Shown: piece after piece, positions 11,847 to 22,689 of the stretch | Numbering within the stretch: the stretch's first letter is position 1 | How the letters are laid out: each line of letters begins with the position of its first letter | NCBI GenBank assembly: GCA_933207985.1 | Contig: OW240915.1 | Span: 279,792,373-279,856,372, forward strand | DNA length: 64,000 bases | Direction: 5' to 3' | From: Pelobates cultripes | Taxonomy: Eukaryota > Chordata > Amphibia > Anura > Pelobatidae | The notes under the pieces: generated by a model | What the model saw: only the letters and a program-made list of their open reading frames with translations | Told to the model about the DNA's origin: nothing | The model's database searches: none | Translations under genes and position numbers: made by a program

Positions 11847-12436
11847 TTGGCTGAGTTGCGCCATAGGGGTATCCCTTTCCCAGCAATGGCAAGGAAAGCT
11901 GAACTTCATAAGCTTCTCACAGCACACCCAGAGGATCCTGGGCTGGGTACCAGCTCACAGGGGCATAGCTCAGACATACAAGGGACACTAAACACCATCC
12001 TGTTGTCTCTACAGCCTATCAATGATAGAATGACAAAATTGGAAAATGCTAACCCAGCTTTCACGGTGCCCTCCTCCCATAGGATCAGTACAAGCACCCA
12101 CACCTGGCAACGTACAGGATAGGCCCCCAGCCTCGCCGTTCTCCTCCCTTTCTAATACACACGTTATAACCCCAGCACACATGGTCTCTCCAGCCCTCCG
12201 TAAGGAAGTTTTAGACAGAAAAGTAGTAAATCTGATTTCTTTGCTAATTGCCTCCCAAGACGTTGTGGAAAACAGAGTGTACAATTACGGAGATTTGGCT
12301 GTCGTTATGAAGGCTAGAGACTCAAAACTCAATAAAAACTTACCATACCAGAGTTTGTCCTAGCCTTCGGCATCTACAGGGATGTTGTATGCTCAGTTTA
12401 TCCACAGCGCCGGGAGGAATTACACAAGGTAGTAGA
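11847..12436 (+). pseudogene. DIRS-type gag relic
   Basis: Translated pieces match the gag-like protein of DIRS retrotransposons. First comes an ELRHRGIPFPAMARKAELHK segment resembling a SAP-type helix pair, followed by a heptad-like stretch (INDRMTKLENA). After a frameshift near 12100, the second piece has VVNLISLLIASQDVVENRV and YGDLAVVMKARDSKLNKNL. After another frameshift near 12350, EFVLAFGIYRDVVCSVYPQ follows. The order and spacing are those of a DIRS gag C-terminal half. The frame is cut at 12436 by a hAT-type element. Gag would package the element RNA; this copy cannot. Confidence 0.75.
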
Positions 12437-12789
12437 TAGTGATGTCGCGAACCCGAAATTTTCGGTTCGCGAACGGCGAACGCGAACTTCCGCAAATGTT
12501 CGCGAACCGGCGAACCGCCCGAAACGCCATTGACTTCAATGGGGAGGCGAATTTTAAAACACACAGGGACTCTTTCTGGCCACAATAGGGATGGAAAAGT
12601 TGTTTCAAGGGGACTAACACCTGGACTGTGGCATGCCGGAGGGGGATCCATGGCAAAACTCCCATGGAAAATTACACAGTTGATACAGAGTCTGGTTTTA
12701 ATCCATAAAGGGCAGAAATCACCTAACATTCCTAAATCACAATCAATATGGATTGACACCTGACATATGACATGTTGACACCTTGACAT

Positions 12790-12985
12790 ATGGATTGACA
12801 CCTGTCCTCAGAGCCCCTGATGCACACGGACACAGAGCAGAATAGAGACTGGTCCCCCTACATAGGGTCACTTGGCAGATATGGATTGACACCTGTCCTA
12901 AGGATCCCTGATACACACTGACACAGAGCAGAATAGGGACTGTTCCCTACATCGGGTCACTTGGCAGATATGGATTGACACCTTG
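12790..12985. repeat. About 90-bp tandem repeat, 2 copies plus
   Basis: TATGGATTGACACCTGTCCT recurs at 12790, 12881 and (truncated) 12970, each followed by GATGCACACGGACACAGAGC or a variant and CACTTGGCAGAT. Confidence 0.85.
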
Positions 12986-13375
12986 TTACAAACTGCTATT
13001 TGTAACGGGCCCTTTAAATGGCAAATTGCCCTGTTTCCCTGGGTTGTGGAGAAGCCTCTTTGCCAGCCTCCTCCCGCATGACTATGGCCCCTGGGAGATT
13101 GTGAAAATGTATGCACTTTTATTTGGTGTGTATGGCCCTTTAAGACTGTCGGTGGGCATATTGGGGCTTATGGACTCTTTATGTGACTGGTGCTGGCCCT
13201 TTAAACACCTTTTTTGGGACATCAGGAAGATTGGGACACTGCCCCTTTAAGGCCGTGTCCCCAGACTTGTTGGGGACACGGCCCCTTTAAGACGGTGTCC
13301 CCTGTGTCCCCAGACCTGGTGCAAACCCTTTGTGCCTGCCTTGCTATTTCCCACTTGGTTCAGTAAATGGGAAAT

Positions 13376-13660
13376 TATTTCAGCTGCAGAGACTAAGTCC
13401 CATTCGGCGATGGGACTTAGTCTTTTTTTCAGCCGTTTTTTTCAGCCTTATTTCAGCTGCAGAGACTAAGTCCCATTCGGCGATGGGACTTAGTCTTTTT
13501 TCAGCCGTTTTTTTCAGCCTTATTTCAGCTGCAGAGACTAAGTCCCATTCGGCGATGGGACTTAGTCTTTTTTTCAGCCGTTTTTTTCAGCCTTATTTCA
13601 GCTGCAGAGACTAAGTCCCATTCGCGATGGGACTTAGTCGTTTTTTCAGCCTGAAATAGA
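13376..13660. repeat. 72-73 bp tandem repeat with internal hairpin, 4 copies
   Basis: Units start with CAGCTGCAGAGACTAAGTCC at 13381, 13454, 13526 and 13599. Each contains the inverted pair GACTAAGTCCCAT / ATGGGACTTAGTC around a 5-6 base loop, then a T-rich CAGCCGTTTTTTTCAGCC spacer. Copies differ mainly in T-run length, so expansion is recent. Confidence 0.95.
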
Positions 13661-14272
13661 CCGACCTCACAGCCCAAATCTATGGAACTGTTTTGGGCAG
13701 GAAAATGTGCTTGCGGTCGGTCATAAAGGGACCTCCAGCTAACTTTTTAACCCCTGGATGGATTTGGCTGATTTTTGGTTATGTTTATGTTTTAAGTGTG
13801 CTGATTCCAAATATGTAATTATGAAGATGGGATGTGTAGTTTTAAAGTTACAGGGTATGGCTAAAAACTGTATTTTTACTGCCTGTGTTTAATTATGTTA
13901 ATCTCTTCCCAAACGTCATTTCGTTCAAAGTGGAGAGAATGTTAAAAAATATATTTTTTTTGTTAGGGTCCTTGAGAAATGCTTTCAGCGGCTTCTAATC
14001 TTAAGCATCATTTGAGGGAGCCATACAGGAGAGAAGTACTTATTAGTGTGTGTTTATTGTTCTGATCAGTTTAATACCTTCCACGTCTCCTATCAGTGGT
14101 CGTGTACACGGCATTGATTTTTGTAACAGGGAGATTGAAGAAGAGGCTTGGTCGGTCCTCTTACTGCAAATTTGGGGCACTGCGCGGTCAAGCTAATGTG
14201 ACACCAGATAGGAGTGGGGTGTTTAGTACTATTTTTATCAGTTTAATACCTTCCGCGTCTCCTATCAGTGGT

Positions 14273-14372
14273 NNNNNNNNNNNNNNNNNNNNNNNNNNNN
14301 NNNNNNNNNNNNNNNNNNNNNNNNNNNNNNNNNNNNNNNNNNNNNNNNNNNNNNNNNNNNNNNNNNNNNNNN
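14273..14372. other. Assembly gap, 100 N
   Basis: Exactly 100 N, a conventional placeholder for unknown length. It lies where the hAT-type insertion should end and the DIRS element resume; the duplicated ATCAGTTTAATACC block at its edge suggests an array that failed to assemble. Confidence 0.99.
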
Positions 14373-14375
14373 CCT

Positions 14376-15035
14376 TCACCTCCTGGCGCACAAATCCGAT
14401 TGGGATAGCCACCAGTAAATATTCCAATAAAAATCATTGATATGTCTGCTCCTCATTCGTCCACAAAGTCAAGCCTAAAATCCCTCATTCCATCTACTGA
14501 ATTCTCTCTTCACTATGCCACCGTGGACAATGCCATACAAGCAATCTTGAGGGCAGGTAAAGTCATATGGTTCAGTAAGACCGATATCTCTAATGCCTTT
14601 AAGTTGTTACCCATTCATCCTTCATTATGGCATGTTCATGGGGTCAAGTGGAGAGAGAAATATTATTTTGCGACTAGGCTTACTTTTGGGGCTAAGAATA
14701 GCCCAAAAATATTCACCATGTTTGCTGAGACTCTCTATTGGCTCCTCCTCAATATCGCTAGGTGCCCCATGGAAATACATTATTTAGACGATTTCTTGTT
14801 GGTAGAATATAGCAACTGCACTCCCATCAGTCTAAAGAGCACCATAACACTATTTACAACATTAGGCATCCCTCTATCCTGGACAAAACAACTAAACCCA
14901 CCACCAGACTCGACTTCCTTGGCATCACTCTGGATTCTGACACAATGCAGTCAAGTCTCCCCGAGGACAAGCTCGGGCGCATACAGATATAGTCAGGTTC
15001 CTTCAACAGGGAACTTACACTTGTAAAGACCTACA
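14376..15035 (+). pseudogene. DIRS-type reverse transcriptase relic
   Basis: The frame resumes with TNPIGIATSKYSN, typical of the start of a DIRS reverse transcriptase, then FSLHYATVDNAIQAILRAGK, KTDISNAFKLLPIHP (first catalytic aspartate) and LTFGAKNSPKIFTMF. The catalytic box HYLDDFLLV has YLDD at 14781-14792. The enzyme copies element RNA into DNA. Frame breaks near 14430 and in 14900-15030, where the thumb region drifts out of frame, make it inactive. It is followed directly by RNase H, as in DIRS elements. Confidence 0.88.
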
Positions 15036-15039
15036 ATCT

Positions 15040-15657
15040 TTGTTAGGTTCTTTGAACTCCGCGATGCGCATAATTCCGCAGGGTAGATCATTTATTTCTA
15101 GGTTATTGTGTTTATTACCAGGTCTGCCAGATAAACATATTGGTCACTTAGATCCCCCGGAAATGGCAGACCTAGCCATGTGGAAGGAGTTCTTAGAACA
15201 TTGGAATGGGTTCTCTATGTTCATCCCTCCGATATCTGACCAATCCCCAGTCTTTTGGACAGACGCAGCAGCCAATACCGGGTTTGCAGCAATATACAAA
15301 AACTCTTGGTTAAGAGATTGCTGGCCGGAAGAGACTCTCGGGTTACCCTCCTTTCGTGAGACATCGGCCTTATTTGAAATTTACCCGATAGTGGAGGTTG
15401 CCTTTACATGGGGTAAAACCTGGTCAGGTATGGATGTTAAGTGTTACACGGACAACATGGCAGCCTGCGACATAATCAATAAGGGCCGTTCATCTTCATT
15501 GGTTATTATGAAGTTAGTTCGCAGACTGACATGGTTAGCAGCCACCTTTCAATTCTTCCATTATTGCGAACACATCCCAGGCTACTCTAACTCCGCTGCT
15601 GACGCTTTGTCCTTATTGCAAATTACAGGAATTCTTCAGCCTCCATCCAACTGCTGA
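15040..15657 (+). pseudogene. DIRS-type RNase H domain relic
   Basis: An open frame of about 205 codons with the RNase H layout: VFWTDAAANTGFAAIY (first aspartate), a glutamate in SALFEIYPIVEVA, CYTDNMAACDIIN (second aspartate) and a late aspartate in SNSAADALS. The start methionine is internal to the larger pol frame. This domain removes RNA from RNA-DNA hybrids during reverse transcription. It is the best-preserved part of the element and ends at a stop just before the recombinase frame. Confidence 0.85.
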
Positions 15658-15699
15658 CAAATACCCAACCCACACCCTGGATTTCAACAAATTAATCCT

Positions 15700-16572
15700 G
15701 GATTAGCTCAGGTTTTGGCACACAGTTACGAATTGGCTCAGGTAGCCTTATCCGCAAACACCAAGAAAACATATGACAGAGCTATGACCGTCTTCCAAAG
15801 GCTCTTAGTAGAATTCGACTTACATGACTATTCAGTTCAAACCATGGTCGCATTTGCTGCATTTTGCCACCTTCAACTCAAACTTTCAAACAATACAATC
15901 AAACTTTACCTGTCTGGCATACAGCACCACGTCTTGACCGCCATTCCAAACCATACTCCTTTTCTCAGTGCTTACCCGATAAAAAATATATTAAAAGGTA
16001 TAAATAAAGTAGATCATCATACTACAAACAAACATGGGGAGAAATTCCGTGCATTACTGGACATACTGGACATGCTACCATTTGCACAAACCTAGTTGTA
16101 AAAACCTCTATGTATACAGCATTTTATAGATTCCTAAGGCCTAGAGAATCCACGATTGCAACACATTCAGACAATCAATTATGTCTCATCAAAGAGAATT
16201 TAAAAAAGGTAAATGACCATTACATCCTATCACTCCGACATTCAAAGACCAGACAAACAGGGCATCTGGTTGAAATACCCTTCTACCCGACTGGAAATAA
16301 CTGGTGCCCGGTTAAAGTCCTAGACACTTACTTAGCACAGATCAAAGACAATACCAGCCACTCTCCGCTTTTTACACTACTAGGCAATCTCCTAACTACT
16401 ACCAAGTTCATGTTTTACATTCGTACACTGTGCATTAAATTAGGCTGGGACCCCGCATCTCATTCAGGACAGTCATTCAGGATAGGGGCCACATCAGCCT
16501 CATCACATAATTAAGGGCGTTGGGAATCTGCTATATACCACAGATACATACCACATCCAGAAAAAAGAGTTA
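15700..16572 (+). pseudogene. DIRS-type tyrosine recombinase relic
   Basis: The N-terminal SAM-like, core-binding region is visible (ALSANTKKTYDRAMTVFQRL, LSNNTIKLYLSGIQHH), then, after a stop and frameshift near 16095-16110, the catalytic half. FYRFLRPRES carries the first arginine, HSGQSFRIGATSA is the HxxR box, and beyond an in-frame TAA at 16512-16514 the sequence GRWESAIYHRYIPHPEKRV supplies the tyrosine region. Tyrosine recombinases integrate the circular DIRS DNA without target duplication, replacing the DDE integrase of LTR elements. At least two lesions inactivate it. The tail is split by a T2-like MITE at the TTAA in the codons after EKRV. Confidence 0.9.
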
Positions 16573-16573
16573 A

Positions 16574-16989
16574 AGGACCACTCTAGGCACCCAGACCACT
16601 TCAGCTTAATGAAGTGGTCTGGGTGACAGGTCCAGCTAGGGTTAAGCCATTTTTTAATAAACATAGCAGTTTCAGAGAAACTGCTATGTTTATTAATGGG
16701 TTAAGCCTTCCCCCAAAGCCTCTAGTGGCTGTCTCATGCTTTCCTATGCGACCTATGCGACCGGCAGAATGCGCGCGCAGCTCTTGCCGCGCGTGCGCAT
16801 TCAGCCGACGGGGCGGAACGGAGGAGGAGAGAAGGAGGAGAGCTCCCCGCCCAGCGCTGGAAAAAGGTAAGTTTTAACCCCTTTCCCCCTTCCAGAGCCG
16901 GGCGGGAGGGGGACCCTGAGGGTGGGGCACCCTCAGGGCACTATAGTGCCAGGAAAACGAGTATGTTTTCCTGGCACTATAGTGGTCCT
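16574..16989. mobile_element. T2-like MITE inserted in the DIRS recombinase tail
   Basis: Flanked by TTAA at 16570-16573 and 16990-16993. Ends are AGGACCACTCTAGGCAC and GGCACTATAGTGGTCCT, inverted copies. It holds several nested hairpins: CCAGACCACTTC / GAAGTGGTCTGG (16593-16622), AACATAGCAGTTTC / GAAACTGCTATGTT (16659-16691), a CGCGCGC-rich stem (16770-16800), CCCTGAGGGTG / CACCCTCAGGG and CACTATAGTGCC. Removing the MITE rejoins the retroelement sequence as ...GAGTTAAGACAAG. The TTAAAGG plus TTAA pattern is that of Xenopus T2 MITEs. Confidence 0.88.
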
Positions 16990-16993
16990 TTAA

Positions 16994-17200
16994 GACAAGC
17001 ATTTAAGAACCTCTTTTTGCCCTCTTTTTTTACAAGCCTGTACCCTACGTCAGTTCTGGCACACCTCACCGACTGTAACCAATCATGTGGCATTTCACAG
17101 TCACTAATTAACCGACCACAAATATTACTTATTAAGAAATTGACCTTACTGCACAACATAAATAATACATAAATATGTAAACCAAGTGTAAATAAAAAAA
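16994..17200 (+). mobile_element. Probable DIRS 3' remnant
   Basis: Sequence continuing from the interrupted recombinase (PLFALFFYKPV in the resumed frame) before composition returns to AT-rich at about 17190. The 3' boundary is not defined. Confidence 0.45.
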
Positions 17201-18420
17201 TAATAATTGTATTACTTTGCTTTCTGTAGAAATGCTCAATATTGTTTAATATACTCAAGTTTTATTGTAAAAAATTATGAAAAATGCTAAAATTAGTACA
17301 TACTGTCGCATCTTTAAATAATAATTACTTGTCCTAATACCCTGCCATTCAGTATTTGTAAGTAATGTGGTGATGTTTGGGAATTTGCAATCCCATATGT
17401 TATATAATAAGTTGATCTTTCACCTAGTTTACAGTTCTCAGAAATGCTCAGTATAAATATATATACATACACGACCTGGAACTCACACACAGAAGTATTA
17501 ATAAAACACTTGAATGACTATGCAATCTGTATATGTGAGTAATGAAAAGCAATAGAAAACAATTATAAGACTATCTATATGTATAAGTAATGAAAAATAA
17601 ACCAATAGTTTATACCTGATTACTATCCCCATTCCATAGACTTTTGCATCCGGTTTCAAATAAATTTAAATTCTTCTGAATTTTGGGCAATCATTGAGTC
17701 ATCTGAAATCCCAAACTAAATGCTGTATGTATGAATCACAGAACAAACAAAAGCCCAATGGTCAAGCCATTTAATTTGTTTTTTGATTTGGCATTTTGGC
17801 CACGGCAACAAAACATATGATTGTTGGAAAAAAGAGGTTTTGGACGAATTGAACCAGAAAGAGTAAGCAAAGAGTAAGCAATTTATCAGGGCTATTCATT
17901 AAGATGAGAATTTTTATAAATTATAAGTACATTTCAAATTTCAGGACAAAACAGACAAACTGAAAACAGAATTAACTCTAGGAATTTTTCTAATTCGGCT
18001 TTATTGGCTTTACTTTAGAAATTTGCTTTGAATTAACTTTGAATTCCTGTCAATTCTCACTCTAGTGAATAACTCTGTAAGACTTAAACTTGGCTTACAC
18101 TTATAGCTAGTAAAAAAATTTCCAATGTGTTAGCCGGATTTTACAAGAATAATGTTGCACTTTTCTCTAACTTTCTTACAGTGAAGACCCTTCTTGAAAG
18201 CTCTTGAAAGGGTCTTGTTTTAGTTTTTATTTGGGAACACATTTGCAAAACTCTTGGAACTATTTATATCTACACAACAAGTTTCTTCAAACAGTATGAT
18301 AAATGGAAATGATTGACTATGAACTTTCTGTGCCCAAGGTGAGATGTGCTCCTACCCGTCTATTGGTGCAAGCACTGCAAGTTGTCAGTTGCTCCATGTA
18401 TATATATTTTTGACCCTATT
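17201..18420. other. AT-rich intergenic DNA
   Basis: No gene or definable repeat. A short inverted pair (GAAGACCCTTCTTGAAAG / CTTGAAAGGGTC) lies at 18183-18215. Confidence 0.5.
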
Positions 18421-18428
18421 AAAGAGCA

Positions 18429-19358
18429 CATGACGGACCGCCTGCCACCCCAACTGGGTGCTTCTGTCGAACGATGCTCCTAGTGCTCGCCAAGGACCAT
18501 CAGCACCGCATTTGACACATAACCACCGCAAACCCTACAAACCGCCGCAGCTTGGTTGGGGTTTCGCCATCCTCCACACACCCTGGACCAAAGACCAGAC
18601 TCCAGCTTCCAGTGGGTGAACCTCTCCTCAGTCCAGAGAGCAAAACAGGAACAGGAACAGCTCTTACAAGAGCTAGTGCTTATACTCTGGGGAGTATAGT
18701 GATTATAGCAATCCCCAGAGTGTAGTTCTCCAATCCCCCAAACATGAGCCAAGACTTCATGAAGGGTAGAACAGGTCTGTTTAATGCAAGCCAACACTCA
18801 CAATTTATACAATTCCTCAGGCCAGAGGCAAACTCACTGGACCTGATGGAACACAGGCACACAAAGGACACAAAACAATCAGAACAATTCCCCACATACA
18901 GCACACAAGCCCTCCTCTCTGCCTGTGATACAATTAACAAAGACAATGGACTAACTCAATTAACTCTAAGCAGAAAAAACTAATTTTTACAAATTCCAAA
19001 ATACAACACGCTAAAGTCACATCCACAAAAGTCACATCCCCTGATAGCCCCGGTCTGGGTTAACAACATATCCAAAAATCACCCAGATCAGTTTAGGGGT
19101 TCAGGAATTTCCTGGAAGTCTTATTTTTGGCCCACCGTGCACATGGTTCCATGCCCAAAACAGTTCCATACACTCGACGGCAAAACACTGCTGGACAATT
19201 TAAGATGGCCGCCACTAAGGGGCAGAAACAGTGCCTTTAAATCCAATATGCCCAAATAGTATTTTAAAGGGCAATATATCCCAGGAGCCATAGTCACAGG
19301 GCAAGAGGCTGGCAAGCAGGCCTCTCTAAATCCCAGTGACGAAGGTGCTTTTGTCACA
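18429..19358. mobile_element. LTR-like dispersed repeat (about 930 bp), class uncertain
   Basis: A block of balanced composition with sharp edges in AT-rich DNA, bounded by a 5-bp direct repeat gagca (18424-18428 and 19359-19363). Inside the edges lie CATGACGGACC and TTTTGTCACA. A 5-bp duplication and this length would suit a solo LTR, but the ends do not form a clean TG...CA inverted pair, and no primer-binding site or coding region is present. It contains CTGGGGAGTATAGTGATTAT / AATCCCCAGAG hairpin sequence near 18687-18720. A non-autonomous DNA element is an alternative. Confidence 0.4.
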
Positions 19359-19363
19359 GAGCA

Positions 19364-19580
19364 TATATTTTATTTTATTATTATTTACTGGATATGGCAC
19401 CATTTTCTTATTTTTATTTTTTTAATGGAGCTGTGCTATCACCACAAAAATAAATGTGTAGATAGTGTGATAAAGTATAACATATGCTTAGTCTAATAGT
19501 AAACAGGATAGCCTCCCACTGATCACCTCCCACATGGTGATCTTACATCAATAGGAATAGAAACAACAAAACATGGGAAA
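19364..19580. other. AT-rich intergenic DNA
   Basis: Nothing recognised. Confidence 0.4.
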
Positions 19581-19582
19581 CA

Positions 19583-19856
19583 TGCGCGTGCATTCAGTCA
19601 GTCCATAGGAAAGCATTTCTCAATGCTTTCCTATGGACACTGGCATCTTCTCACTGTGAAAATCATAGTGAGAAGTGCGGAAGCACCTCTAGCGGCTGTC
19701 AATGAGTCAGCCACTAGAGGCTGGATTAACCCTAATGTAAACATAGCAGTTTCTCTGAAACTGCTATGTTTACAGCAGGCAGGGTTAACCCTAGATGGAC
19801 CTGGCACCCACACCACTTCATTGAGCTGAATTGGTCTGGGTGCCTATAGTCGTCCT
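19583..19856. mobile_element. Right part of a T2-like MITE
   Basis: The right end GTGCCTATAGTCGTCCT runs into TTAA at 19857-19860. Moving left, the order of hairpins is the reverse complement of the left half of the MITE at 16574: CACCACTTCA...GGTCTGGGTG, GTTAACCCTAG, AACATAGCAGTTTCTCTGAAAC and CTAGAGGCTGGATTAACCC with its inverse GCCACTAGAGG / CCTCTAGCGGC. The left end stops near 19583 without TTAA, so it is truncated or internally deleted. Confidence 0.75.
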
Positions 19857-19860
19857 TTAA

Positions 19861-21001
19861 GTGAGAATAGTGAATAATTGGCATGGGATTTAGATTAAAT
19901 TGAAATTAGACTACACTAGCTGAGCTGGAGTAATAGCTGAGTATTTGTTTTTTATTTTGTTTTGCAGGTTGAGCTAGTTTAATTTGAGCTAGTTTTGCAC
20001 TTTTCCTGATGCTTTTCCACAAATCCTAGGTTTGAATACAAGCATTTTTTTACTTTCTGCACTTACAACCATTTCCAACTCTTATGTAATAAGGATAGTC
20101 CTCGGTTATGGCCGATCTGTAATAATACCCCCTAAGCCAACCATGACAGTTGAGGATACAGCAGCTTGATGAAGCAGAAGTAGAGTAGAGTTGCCTAAAA
20201 GGTTTTGCATTATGATACTTTCTCGCAAAACAAAGAAAGTACATAGTGGTCCAAACCTATCCCATTACTGCATATTCTTCGACTTGTATGTATTTTTCCC
20301 AACCCTCACGCAAAGTAGAAACTTGAATTTTAAGTATAACAAACTAAATTGCAACCATATATACAGCCATACCTTATGTGTGAGTACTATTAAAATAGGC
20401 TTTGTAACATATTCCGTTTCTGTAGAGAAAGTCATACTAGAAAGGTTAATTATATTGTGTTGAATTTTAATGTGTAAACATTCCCTAAATAAGAAAGAAT
20501 ATATTTTGATTTGAAATAATTTGACAGATGGAAAAAGTCAAAATCTTATAGCACTAAGAATACACTGAACTTTCTCTAATTTCCAAGTATATTGCTTATG
20601 GTCAATGAGCTGTCACACTGTATCCATACATAATAGTAATTCTCTCAATTTCTATTAAAAATTAAAGGGTGTAGAGGGATATATCTGTACTTCACTGAGA
20701 TAGGTTATTAATGGCTCAAACATATGTCTTATATTGCAGAGTATCTCACGCAGAATAGTTTGCTTTCCATTCAGGAAATGGACTGCTCACCTGAGACGAT
20801 TGAACTTATATATATGCAGGCATTTCTCCTCTGTAAGTGCACAAGTTGGTCATAAAATGTAGTGTTGCTTTTTAGTGGTAACTGTACCCTAGAATAAGTT
20901 TCAAGCTGACTCCTTAGCAAATTCTCTTTGAATATTGTTTCTAAATATCAGCTGAAAGTTGTTGTTACTACAAACAGCTGTTAGATATTTGAAATAAAAA
21001 A
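19861..21001. other. AT-rich intergenic DNA
   Basis: No gene or definable repeat. Confidence 0.5.
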
Positions 21002-21545
21002 ACAGCGATGTGCCTTCCCCAGAGTCTCCATGCCCCCCCCCCGTGTGTTTGCTCGCTTTTTCTTGCGCCGGTGAAGCTCCCTGGTCCTGCCGGTGGAAGA
21101 GCTTATCTGGGTCTTCTTCTGAGGTTAGCGTGCCCATTTGGTCGCCAAGTGACACCATCAGGGCTCAGTCAGCTCCCCAGCGATATCGTACTGAGCGGTT
21201 TCTCATCTTCTTGGATACCGGAGCCAGTTTTATTTTTTCTACGAGTGCAGAAAAAGGTATGTCACTGAAGAACATTATAGAGGCACCTTCAAACTTTGCG
21301 CTTTTTGGGAGCATCATTGTTTTACTTGTTTTTATTGAATATTGGTCTCTGAGGAAGTCCCATAAGAGGACGAAATGCGTAAGACCAAATTTTATTTTTA
21401 TTGCCATTTTAAAACTTACTACCAATAAACCTCTTTTCTACTCTTCTACCTGTCGGAGTCCTGCATGGTTCCTGATATTGGGTGATACCTGATCCTAAGA
21501 GGGAGACATTAGCCCCCCAAATACCAGGGGAGGCACCATTAGAGC
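21002..21545 (+). mobile_element. Penelope-like terminal segment carrying a hammerhead-like motif
   Basis: A balanced-composition block in AT-rich DNA. It starts near CAGCGATGTGCCTTCC, has a CpG-bearing upstream part (GATATCGTACTGAGCGG), then the hammerhead-like fold at 21342-21388, then TTTTATTTTTATTGCC, AATAAACC and GGAGTCCTGCATGG. The same relative order (hammerhead-like hairpin, then a TTTATT stretch, then a GGAGTGCT/GGAGTCCT box) occurs at 28426-28530 and 57841-57935. Penelope-like retroelements are known to carry hammerhead motifs in their terminal repeats, and Penelope-type coding remains occur at 49.4-52.9 kb. No coding domain is seen here. Confidence 0.55.
21342..21388 (+). ncRNA. 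Hammerhead-ribozyme-like motif with full core
   Basis: Stem I pairs TTGGTCT (21342-21348) with AGACCAA (21382-21388), 7 of 7. The core CTGAGGA (21349-21355) matches CUGANGA. After one extra A (21356), stem II pairs GTCC (21357-21360) with GGAC (21368-21371) around a 7-base loop. GAAA (21372-21375) follows, then a minimal stem III loop TGCG and the U-H site TA (21380-21381), where cleavage would occur after the A. The extra A between the core and stem II is not in the textbook consensus but recurs at other loci in this window. Activity is unproven; the four-base stem III may be too small alone. Confidence 0.6.

Positions 21546-22689
<1,144 letters not shown>

Larger units (their letters stand above)
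12437..14272 (+). mobile_element. hAT-type element inserted in the DIRS gag; right end lost in gap
   Basis: The left end TAGTGATGTCGCGAAC begins directly after gag codons and fits the YARNG rule for hAT ends. The TTCGCGAAC-rich sub-terminal region resembles the ends of the MITEs at 525 and 49991, so these share a terminus type. The presumed 8-bp target copy on the left is gtagtaga (12429-12436); the matching right copy should lie in or just after the N run. Inside are an about 90-bp tandem repeat, a CCCTTTAA-studded stretch, a 73-bp hairpin array and a repeated ATCAGTTTAATACCTTCC block (14066 and 14237). No transposase is seen, so it is a non-autonomous or internally rearranged copy. Confidence 0.65.

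Noticed and set aside
12340..12801. 153-codon minus-strand frame
   Set aside because: It crosses the junction between DIRS gag and a hAT-type terminus and reads the non-coding strand of both.
15700..16572. Phage integrase or XerC/D-like gene
   Set aside because: It follows DIRS-type RT and RNase H in one orientation; the tyrosine recombinase is part of a DIRS retroelement.
18480..18983. Overlapping frames on both strands
   Set aside because: They lie in the LTR-like repeat, have no recognisable domain and no conserved peptide.
18429..19358. Definite LTR retrotransposon call
   Set aside because: The 5-bp flank is suggestive, but there is no clean TG...CA inverted end, primer site or coding region, so only a tentative LTR-like label is given.
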